From the NCBI GenBank assembly GCA_028823995.1, contig JAPPFD010000013.1, forward strand, positions 1 through 42,589: 42,589 nucleotides of DNA, in the 5' to 3' direction. Below, piece after piece: positions 1 to 9,561 of this stretch (positions are counted from its first letter, which is position 1; each line of letters opens with the position of its first letter). The stretch is from a bacterium (GTDB lineage Bacteria; Actinomycetota; Acidimicrobiia; Spongiisociales; ZC4RG35). Below the pieces are notes generated by a model. It ran no database searches. It was not told the DNA's origin and was given only the letters and a program-made list of their open reading frames with translations. The translations under genes were made by a program, and so were the position numbers.

Positions 1-150
1 ACAACCCCCAACACCCCCAAACCGATTTGCAAAAAAGATAGAAACACCCCCCCGACGGATTAGCTCGGCAGGCTTGACCTGTGTAACCAACATCGGACTC
101 ACAACCTTTCCATCCGGTTCAACGCCACCAGCAGCGGCGCAAATCTTCAT
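1..150 (-). CDS. Possible 5' part of an unrecognised gene running off the left edge
   Basis: An open frame reads leftwards from an ATG at 148-150 to the first base with no stop, giving 50 codons. The visible peptide starts MKICAAAGG and is rich in Gly and Val. I recognise no family. The upstream sequence (151-200 on this strand) is AT-rich and contains TATAGT, which could be a -10 box, but there is no clear Shine-Dalgarno. The start codon and the reality of the gene are both uncertain because only a fragment is visible. The 254 bases between it and the next gene (151-404) are AT-rich for this genome and look like divergent promoter DNA. Confidence 0.3.
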   Translation of the reverse strand, partial: MKICAAAGGVEPDGKVVSPMLVTQVKPAELIRRGGVSIFFANRFGGVGGC

Positions 151-404
151 ATTGAAATCCACTATACACATTATTTACACTATTCGGCCGTAAAGAGACC
201 CTCTAGTTCTCCTGTCTGCACAATAGAACACAACAAATTTGTCTGATTAGGGCCCTTATCCCAACAAAAAGTGCATTAAAGGCCACATACCAACCTTTTT
301 GTGTGAATAGAAGCTGGAAACGTTCCTAATGGGAAACTCTCCCCTGACAAATGTGCTCCGATCTACTCTGAGGACACAGGCAACGATCACAAGGAGTTCG
401 CCGC

Positions 405-1388
405 ATGAACCAGATGAGAACCGGATCCGGAGACCCTCCCATACCTCCGCCCTCGGTCGGAGATGTGCAGGAGGCCGCCCGACGGATCAGCGGGGTGGCG
501 TTGCGAGCCCCGCTCCTGAAGTACAAGTCTTCGGAGCCCGACCCGGCGATCTGGCTCAAGGCGGAGTGCCTCCAGCCGGTCGGGTCGTTCAAGCTGCGAG
601 GGGTGTACAACTGGGCGCGGTCGCTCTCCGACGCCGACCTTCAACGGGGAGTCACCACCCAGAGCGCCGGCAACACCGCGCAGGCCCTGGGCTACTCGGC
701 GCAGTTGCTGGGGGTCCCGGCCCGGAGTCTCCTGCCCGACAGCGCACCGCAGGTCAAGGTGGACGGGGTCCGCGCCTACGGCGTGACGCCGGTGCCGGTC
801 CCCTTCTCGGCGCTGATGGACTACGTATTCGACAAGGGATGGGAGAAAGAGCCGTACAGCTACCTCAACCCCTGGGGGGACCCCTCGATGCTGGCCGGCT
901 CGGGGACGATCGGGCTCGAGATCCTGGAGGACCTCCCCGAGGTGACGGCGATCTACGTGCCGGTGGGCGGCGGCGGACTGGTGTCCGGCATAGGCAGCGT
1001 GATCAAGGAACTCCGACCCGACACCGAGATCGTAGGGGTGCAGAGCACGGCCTGCCCCTCCCTCCGAGCGGCCCTGGACGCCGGAGAACCGAGATGGGTC
1101 GAGACCGCAGACACGATCTGCGACGGGACCATGGTGCCGGTGGTGGTCGACGAGATGTACCCGTTGGTGAGTTCGTCGGTGGACAGGGTGGTGCTGGTCT
1201 CGGAAGCCGACGTCCGCTCGGCCATCGCCGATCTGGCCCTGGGGAACAAGTTGGTCGTCGAGGGGTCCGGCGCCATGTCCCTGGCGGCCGCCCTCGCCGA
1301 GGAGCGGGACGGTCCGGTTGCCTGCATTCTGAGCGGAGGGAGCATCGGCGCGGACCGCCTGGCGGACATCCTCACCTCGGAGGCCTAG
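405..1388 (+). CDS. Threonine dehydratase-like PLP-dependent enzyme
   Basis: This 327-aa protein is a fold-type II PLP enzyme of the threonine/serine dehydratase group, which deaminates beta-hydroxy amino acids to 2-oxo acids in the cytoplasm. The PLP lysine is K63 in GSFKLRG. The phosphate-binding glycine loop is VPVGGGGLVSG near residue 190, and a substrate loop QSAGN lies at 86-90. The usual His after SAGN (SAGNHAQ) is Thr here, so substrate preference may differ from classical IlvA. There is no C-terminal ACT regulatory domain, so it resembles the short catabolic type or EutB-like dehydratases. The ATG is supported by AAGGAG eight bases upstream. It stands alone with no partner gene beside it. 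The family call is firm; the substrate is not known. Confidence 0.85.
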   Translation: MNQMRTGSGDPPIPPPSVGDVQEAARRISGVALRAPLLKYKSSEPDPAIWLKAECLQPVGSFKLRGVYNWARSLSDADLQRGVTTQSAGNTAQALGYSAQLLGVPARSLLPDSAPQVKVDGVRAYGVTPVPVPFSALMDYVFDKGWEKEPYSYLNPWGDPSMLAGSGTIGLEILEDLPEVTAIYVPVGGGGLVSGIGSVIKELRPDTEIVGVQSTACPSLRAALDAGEPRWVETADTICDGTMVPVVVDEMYPLVSSSVDRVVLVSEADVRSAIADLALGNKLVVEGSGAMSLAAALAEERDGPVACILSGGSIGADRLADILTSEA

Positions 1389-1649
1389 CCAAAGCCAGGA
1401 CTCCGGCGCCTCCCCGGTAATCCAGGGCAGGGATGGCCGAGTCCCCATGTGCGCGGGATCGATGTGTTCTGCGAGACCGGCGCCTTCGACGTCGATCAAT
1501 CGAGGGCGCCCTGGCGTTCCGCTGATATGGCGGACCATCGGTTCCGACTACCGACTCCGGACCGAGCGGCCGGGGCAGAACCAGCCCCTGCGTTAGTCTG
1601 CGGCGGGTTAGGATGTGTAAGGGAGGACTAACCCGAGGAGGACCCGTTT

Positions 1650-1787
1650 ATGGGACGACTACGAATCGAGCAACATGAAGACGTGCCGCTTTGGGTGGAC
1701 GAGCACGGGATAGCGGTTTCTAGCCGCGGTTTATCTATTCATCGCCGACATTGTGGCAATGGATGCAGGCCACTCCGACAGGTTTAG
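1650..1787 (+). CDS. Possible small protein (45 aa) with strong RBS
   Basis: Within the 677-base gap between the dehydratase and katG, an ATG at 1650 is preceded by GAGGAGG at about the ideal distance and opens a 45-codon frame. The peptide begins MGRLRIEQHED, is charged, and contains two Cys near its end. I recognise no family. It could be a real small gene, a decayed gene start, or a leader upstream of katG. The rest of the gap (1389-1649 and 1788-2065) shows no convincing gene; the open frames there are shadows. The evidence is only the ribosome binding site and the length. Confidence 0.3.
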   Translation: MGRLRIEQHEDVPLWVDEHGIAVSSRGLSIHRRHCGNGCRPLRQV

Positions 1788-1996
1788 CCCAGGCCTTCGC
1801 GTGAGAGGGGTACGAAGCGTGCCCGGATTACCTGGGCGCCTGACGGGCGTGCGACGTTCTCTTGGGGCGATCCAGTTACACCGGGATAGCGGCATGTGGT
1901 TTGGGAACGCTGTGGCAACCACAGCATTCTGCCATGACGCATCGGTGCTGCCCATTCTCGAGGGGCGCCAGAACTGAAAGAAGGCAGGCACATTAG

Positions 1997-4285
<2,289 letters not shown>

Positions 4286-4307
4286 GGGACCGAGCGCCCT
4301 CCCGGGC

Positions 4308-5465
4308 CTATCGGCGGCCGAGCAGTTGCTTGATCCGCCGGACGGCAGGGGTCCACAGCCACTCGGGCTGGGTGAACCGGCGATAGTCCTCACCGGGCAG
4401 CCCTGTGGGGTCGTAGAAGCTCTTGTCGGTGTTCTTCTGCAGGTGGCTGGTCCGCTTCAGCACCTTCAGGCCGGCATAGAGCGCTCCCCTGTGACTCCAT
4501 CCTTGCCGGTGGTAGTTCCAGTTGTCGGGCGCCAGGTCCTGTGCCGCGCCGAAGTGCCGCAAGGCGCGCTCGCTGTCGCCCACCGCCTCGAAGTGCAACG
4601 CCAGCTTGAAGGTCGCCTCCGCCAGACGGGTGTCGTCGTCGACGGGCTTGAGCCTCTCGGCGAGTTCGGTGCTCGACCAGACAAACTCGCTGTCGGCGCC
4701 CCGCTCTATCCAGTCGCGAGTCGCCTCGGCGAATGAGTTGTCGCCGAAGCGGACCTTGCCGAGGCCGAACCTGACGGTCGACTCGCCCGGGTACGCCCCT
4801 TCGTGGCTGCGTACGATGGTCCCGCCCTCGTCGATCCACGCCGCCGACGGCACGTTCACCCAGCCGAACAGCGAACTGATCTGGTGTGTCGGGTCGATGA
4901 CGCACCGGAAGGTCGGCGAGGCCCGGTCGAACCACTTGCCCACGGCCTTGGGGTCCCCCGAGTCCTGTGCCACGCTGATCAACTCGAACCGGTCGGGGCC
5001 GATGGACTCGTACAACTCCTGCCAGACCGGCAGGCTGACCCGGCACCCTCACCACGACGCCCAGGTGAACAGCACCACCTTCCGGCCGCGGAAGTCCGAG
5101 AGCCGCAACGTGTCGCCGCTGCGCTCGGTCACCTCGAAGTCGGGAGCGATTCCGATTTCCAGCCCGGAGCGACGCACGTCGGGCACCGAGCCCAGGCTCC
5201 ACACGTCGCCGTCCCGCGCGTACTGCTGGCCGATCATGTCGGCGAACTCCGAGTAGCACATCCACACCCAGTCCTCGGCGTCGGCGATCCACTCCTCAAC
5301 CCTCTGGTCCGGAAGCGGCACGCACAACTCCCCCAGGCACATGCCTTGCGGCTTCATCTGCCAGCCGGTGGCGTCGGGGAGGTCGCCCACCCGCACCCAC
5401 AGATGCTCCGTGTCGTCGGTCCGCTGGGCGATCTCGGTCGTCTTGCCGTTTGCCAGGATGATCAC
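4308..5465 (-). CDS. Thioredoxin-fold (TlpA/ResA/AhpC-like) selenoprotein, UGA = Sec139
   Basis: Two adjacent same-strand, same-frame ORFs (5049-5465 and 4308-5048) are separated only by TGA at 5049-5051. Read through, they give one 385-aa protein. The UGA falls in FTWASW-U-GCR, where TlpA/ResA-type redoxins carry the catalytic Cys of WASWCxxC. The flanks are also typical: IAPDFEV and LSDFRGRKVVLF before, then LPVWQELY after. A SECIS-like hairpin follows the UGA (separate entry). I therefore call it a selenoprotein with a Sec-Gly-Cys redox centre. The N-terminal 100 residues resemble nothing I can name. Residues about 270-340 look like a TPR-like helical pair (LALHFEAVGDSERALRHF). No signal peptide is visible, so it is probably cytoplasmic. 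The start is GTG at 5465 with GGAG six bases upstream. The alternative is a nonsense pseudogene, but both halves are well preserved. Confidence 0.82.
5018..5034 (-). promoter_or_regulatory. Candidate bacterial SECIS element
   Basis: On the coding (minus) strand the sequence CCTGCCGGTCTGGCAGG folds into a perfect 6-bp stem (CCUGCC/GGCAGG) with loop GGUCU. It begins 14 nt after the UGA at 5049-5051. The E. coli fdhF SelB-binding hairpin is the same total length, starts about 11 nt after its UGA and carries loop AGGUCU. The match in size, spacing and loop is good support for Sec insertion. SelB binding is inferred. Confidence 0.78.
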
Positions 5466-5682
5466 GATTGCTCCGTGAAAGTCGACTCGCCCTTGCTAGG
5501 CGTCCTCTCCGCCAAGGTGGGTTATCAGTAGTGAATTGTAGGTGGGGAAGGCATCCGACCAGGGAGCGGCGCCGTTCCGCGGGCCATCCCTTTATCGGAC
5601 CACGGCCGGCCGCCGGTGCCTTTCACTATTCTGGAACGTCAGACAACGGACAAGGTTGGGGCAGGATGCGAGGACAATCAGG

Positions 5683-8460
5683 ATGACCGCGGTTCTGGTT
5701 CTCTGCGGAATCGTCCTGGGAACCCTGTTGCTGGATGGTGGCGGCGGTTTCCTGTTCGGTGGTCTGGTCGGCTTTCTCGCCGCCCAGGTTGTGAAACTCC
5801 GGCGCCGGGTCCGAGAGATCGAAGAGACTCACGCCGCCGCCGCAGAGGTCACCGAAGTCGGTGAGCCCGTCACTCCTTCCGCGCCGACCGGGGAACAACC
5901 GCCACCCCCCGCCATGCCGCTCCCGTCCGATGCCCCTTCAGTCACCGTAGGAGCGGAACCACGCCCGCAAGTCGAACCCTCGCCCGTCGAGGCCCCAACG
6001 ACGACCGCTGAGGAGACTCCGACCGAGGTGTACGCTCCTGTTGCCTATTACCGGCACTCCTCGTCCGGGGCCCTCTCCAGACTGTTCGAGCCGGTCAAGA
6101 CCTGGGCTATCACCGGCAACGTGCCGGTCAAGGTGGGAGTCCTGCTCCTGGTAATCGGACTGGGGTTCCTGCTCGGAGTGGCCCTGGAACAGGGTTGGAT
6201 CACCCTCACGATCGGAGTGCGCCACCTCCTGGTTGCGCTGCTCGGTGTCCTGTTGCTGGTGTTGGGATGGCGGACGCGACGCCGCAACCCCATCTACGGG
6301 CTGAGCCTCCAGGGAGGGGGCATTGCGGTCCTTTACGTAACCACCTACGTGGCGCACGCGGTATACGACCTGCTACCGGCCCCTCTGGCGGCCGGTTCGG
6401 TCGTGGCCGTCACCGTGGGCGCCGGTGTGCTGGCCGTAGCCCAGGACTCCCGGTCCCTGGCCGTGCTCGGCATAACCGGCGGCTTCATGGCGCCGATCCT
6501 GGCGTACTCGGATGCCGAGGACCACGTCCTGGTGTTCGGCTTCTACGTCATCCTGAGCACCGCCATCGTGGCGGTGGCCTGGTTCAAGGTCTGGCCGGTC
6601 CTGAACCTGGTGGGCCTTGGCTTCACCGTCGGGTTGACCACCTTCTGGCTGCTGACCAGGTACGAGGTAGACGGATGGGCGACCACTCAACCCCTGATCG
6701 CCCTCCTGATACTCCTCTACATGGCCATCCCCCTCCTGATGGCCATCCGACGACCTCCCAATGTCAGAGACCTGATGACCAGCCCGCTGGTTTTCGGGAC
6801 GCCTTTCATCGGTCTGGGTTTCCAGTTCCTTCTCACCGATCACCTCGAATACGGGCCGGCGATCAGCGCCGCGTCACTGGCCGCCTTCCATGGAGTGTTT
6901 GCGGCGGTGGCTCACCGGTTCGGTAAAGAGTCACGTGCCCTGGTCGAAGTCTATTTGGCCTTGGCGATGACCTTCGTGTCGATCGCAGCGCCGTTGGCGT
7001 TCGATACCCAGTTCACTTCGGCGGTCTGGGCGTTGCAGGGGGCGTTGCTGGTGTGGGTAGGCCTTCGCCACGACCTCCTCATCTTCAAGGTGGGCGGCGC
7101 ATTCCTGCAACTTCTCTCCGGAGGCGTCTTCCTGCGTCATCTCTCCGAGTCCCTGCCCTATCCGGACGGTACGGCAATTGTGATCAACGGTTATTTCCTG
7201 GGAGCGGCGCTGCTGGCTTTCACGGGTTTGTTTACGGCTCGGATGGTCGATGCACGTGAAGACCTGTGGAAGGGCATCAAGGACATCCCGTGGCTCTTCC
7301 TCTTCTGGGGGATCGGTTGGTGGCTGCTGGGCGGGTTGACCGAGATAGCCGCCCAGGTGCCCGTGGATGCGCGTCTGAATGTCTCGATCGCGTTCACGGC
7401 GGCCTCCCTTGGTGGTATGGCCCTGGCCGCGCCGCTGGTCCGCTGGTCGAAGCTGGCCACCGCGGGGGTCCTGCTGCTTCCCGTCCTGCCCTTGGCGATG
7501 ATCATGACGCTGGCACTCCAAGACCACCCGTTCGGGTCGAACGGCTGGGCGGCCTGGACCGTGGCGTTGGCGGCCTACTACTCGGTCCTGCGCCTCCGGG
7601 GAAGGAGTTTTCGTCGCGTTGTGACGGCGATGCACGTCGTCGGCTACTGGGTCCTAGCGGTGCTGGTGGGTACCGAGGTCCACTGGCAGGTCGATCGAGT
7701 CGCCGACGGGGTGTGGCCCACAACCGCGGCGCTGGCGGGGGTCCTGGCGTTGGTGGGGGCGACCATGCTGGCTCGCGGACCGCGGGTGTGGCCCCTGAAG
7801 GCGCATTGGCGGACCTACCTCATGGCTTGCGCGGGTCCGGTCCTCCTCGTGGTTGTTCTCACGCTGGTCTCCATCAACCTGACGTCGAACGGCGAAGCCC
7901 CTCCACTCACCTACCTGCCGCTGCTGAACCCCCTGGAAGTGCTGACTTTCCTGGTGGTGGTCGCCGCGCTGGCCTGGAAAAAACTGGTCCGCTCCGAATC
8001 GGACCATCCACTCGAGGACCTGGTCGGTGGCAACTGGGCTCCGGGACTGGCCGTCGCCGGCATCGTTCTGCTGACCATGACGGTGGCTCGGACAGTTCAC
8101 CATTGGACCGGAGTGCCGTTCGACCTCGAGTCCATGACCTCCTCCACCACCCTCCAGGCATCCTTGTCCATCGTCTGGGGTCTCACCGGCCTCGCCGGGA
8201 TGGTGGTCGGAAGACGCTCGGCCCGGCGGATCGTGTGGATCGGCGGCGCCTCCCTCATGGGAGTGGTGGTCGTCAAGCTGTTCCTGTTCGACCTCAGCAA
8301 CACCGGGACGGTGGCGAGGGTCGTGTCATTCCTGGGAGTGGGCCTGCTGCTCATGATCGTCGGTTACTTCGCCCCGGTCCCCCCGGCGACCCCCACCGAC
8401 GCCGCGGACGCAACCGATGAAACCCAACCTCGTGGCGATCGGGGATCGCCTCGGCAATGA
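5683..8460 (+). CDS. DUF2339 multipass membrane protein
   Basis: This 925-aa integral membrane protein of the DUF2339 family has an N-terminal transmembrane segment (residues 1-25), a short basic coiled stretch (VKLRRRVREIEE), then a Pro/Thr-rich linker of about 90 residues. More than 20 hydrophobic helices follow, with recurring small motifs such as GGFMAPIL and GLSLQGGGIAVLYV that are typical of the family. Its biochemical function is unknown; cell-envelope roles have been suggested. The ATG at 5683 is preferred because it follows AGGACAATCAGG and starts directly with the first membrane helix. A longer in-frame ORF from 5542 has no such support. It is divergent from the selenoprotein gene, with about 217 bases shared between them for promoters. 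Confidence 0.88.
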   Translation: MTAVLVLCGIVLGTLLLDGGGGFLFGGLVGFLAAQVVKLRRRVREIEETHAAAAEVTEVGEPVTPSAPTGEQPPPPAMPLPSDAPSVTVGAEPRPQVEPSPVEAPTTTAEETPTEVYAPVAYYRHSSSGALSRLFEPVKTWAITGNVPVKVGVLLLVIGLGFLLGVALEQGWITLTIGVRHLLVALLGVLLLVLGWRTRRRNPIYGLSLQGGGIAVLYVTTYVAHAVYDLLPAPLAAGSVVAVTVGAGVLAVAQDSRSLAVLGITGGFMAPILAYSDAEDHVLVFGFYVILSTAIVAVAWFKVWPVLNLVGLGFTVGLTTFWLLTRYEVDGWATTQPLIALLILLYMAIPLLMAIRRPPNVRDLMTSPLVFGTPFIGLGFQFLLTDHLEYGPAISAASLAAFHGVFAAVAHRFGKESRALVEVYLALAMTFVSIAAPLAFDTQFTSAVWALQGALLVWVGLRHDLLIFKVGGAFLQLLSGGVFLRHLSESLPYPDGTAIVINGYFLGAALLAFTGLFTARMVDAREDLWKGIKDIPWLFLFWGIGWWLLGGLTEIAAQVPVDARLNVSIAFTAASLGGMALAAPLVRWSKLATAGVLLLPVLPLAMIMTLALQDHPFGSNGWAAWTVALAAYYSVLRLRGRSFRRVVTAMHVVGYWVLAVLVGTEVHWQVDRVADGVWPTTAALAGVLALVGATMLARGPRVWPLKAHWRTYLMACAGPVLLVVVLTLVSINLTSNGEAPPLTYLPLLNPLEVLTFLVVVAALAWKKLVRSESDHPLEDLVGGNWAPGLAVAGIVLLTMTVARTVHHWTGVPFDLESMTSSTTLQASLSIVWGLTGLAGMVVGRRSARRIVWIGGASLMGVVVVKLFLFDLSNTGTVARVVSFLGVGLLLMIVGYFAPVPPATPTDAADATDETQPRGDRGSPRQ

Positions 8461-8472
8461 GCGCCACCGGGT

Positions 8473-9354
8473 TTATTCCGCGGCGCATCCCTCCTCGTCG
8501 AAGCCGGGGTTGAGTCTCGTGAATACCCGTCCCGGCCAACCTGGGTGGGCGCCCTTGATGTAACGCTCGCAGACGGGGCCGTCAGCGCCGACAGGGATTT
8601 CCCACTGAATTTCATTGAAGGGAGGAGGATAAGGACGCTTGGTGATCAGCTCCCATCGACCTGACGTGCAGCGCCAGGTCAGAAGCTGATTGAACATCTC
8701 CGTCGTGTACTTCGGCATGTTTCTTTCACCGCATCTCCGTGGGGCTTGGGTGTAAGCAAGGTGCCACTCCCATGCTGTCACAGTGATGGGAGTAGGAAGG
8801 CCGTCCGATGTCGGGTCCTGTCCCCGACCGCCCTGGTCCTGGAAGTCCTGGCCCTGACCATCCCCCTGCGAGCCGCCCTGGCCCTGACCATCCCCCTGCG
8901 AGCCGCCCTGGCCCTGACCACCCGCCACCGAGCCGCCCTGGGCTCCCCGCGCCTGAGTCAAACAACGCTCAATGGCCGCATCCACATCCGCCTTGGTGGC
9001 CTCCCCTTCAAAGTAACCTCCCAGCACCGCGACAGCATCCGCGCAACCGGGACCGAACACCTCCCACACCGACACAGGCGTCGGGAGGCCGTCCGACGTG
9101 GAACCCTGCCCCTGACCACCCCCCTGCGAACCGCCCTGGGCTCCCCGCGTCTCAGCCGCACAACGCTCAAAGGCCGCATCCACCTCCGCTCTGGTGGTCT
9201 CCCCTTCAAAGTACCCTCCCAGCAGGGCGACGGCATCTGCGCAACCGGGGCTGGTCGCCTCCTCCTGGGCCAGCACGACGGCAGGCGCCACCGCGGACAG
9301 GGCGAGGGCCAAGGGAAAGACGACGAACATGTGGAACGCGACGATGCGCTTCAT
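8473..9354 (-). CDS. Secreted protein with duplicated Cys module and Gly/Gln linker
   Basis: The 293-aa product begins with a Sec signal peptide (MKR, a hydrophobic core, then likely cleavage after A29 in VVLA-QEE). Two near-identical modules follow, each spanning about 30 residues from PGCADAVA to a closing ERC, around residues 36-66 and 100-130. Each has two Cys and the core LGGYFEGE. They are separated and followed by low-complexity GGSQGDGQGQG repeats and a twice-used SDGLPTP motif. The C-terminal 100 residues (WEWHLAYTQ...GCAAE) hold four further Cys and look globular. I do not recognise the family. RBS GAGGG precedes the ATG. At DNA level 8870-8930 contains direct repeats of about 30 bp that encode the linker and could vary in copy number. 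Confidence 0.75.
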   Translation of the reverse strand: MKRIVAFHMFVVFPLALALSAVAPAVVLAQEEATSPGCADAVALLGGYFEGETTRAEVDAAFERCAAETRGAQGGSQGGGQGQGSTSDGLPTPVSVWEVFGPGCADAVAVLGGYFEGEATKADVDAAIERCLTQARGAQGGSVAGGQGQGGSQGDGQGQGGSQGDGQGQDFQDQGGRGQDPTSDGLPTPITVTAWEWHLAYTQAPRRCGERNMPKYTTEMFNQLLTWRCTSGRWELITKRPYPPPFNEIQWEIPVGADGPVCERYIKGAHPGWPGRVFTRLNPGFDEEGCAAE

Positions 9355-9450
9355 GATTCAGCCCTCTTCGTAATGACGCCGAGTAAGCATGATCATTACA
9401 TGCAATTGTTACTTGTCAGTGCAGTATTACAGACCAGAATGCAACCACGA

Positions 9451-9462
9451 GCGAGCACTCGC
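9451..9462. promoter_or_regulatory. Short inverted repeat, possible operator
   Basis: GCGAGCACTCGC has 5-bp arms GCGAG/CTCGC around CA. It sits about 100 bases upstream of the secreted-protein start, in the AT-rich gap 9355-9561, which has the base composition of a promoter. It could be a regulator site or chance. Confidence 0.25.
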
Positions 9463-9561
9463 ATGAAGATAACATGTATCCGCCTCAGCTCGGAGCCGTA
9501 TTCGGTCTCACCCCGGACCCCCCGTGTGCCGCTACCTCTCAGAGACAGGAAACGCTGACTG

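Noticed and set aside
1424..1505. tRNA-like start GGCAGGGATGGCCGAGT
   Set aside because: No TPsiC-arm consensus and no acceptor stem could be paired, so it is not a tRNA.
5049..5051. TGA as a simple nonsense mutation
   Set aside because: Position at the catalytic residue plus a SECIS-like hairpin at the right distance are unlikely together by chance; kept as an alternative only.
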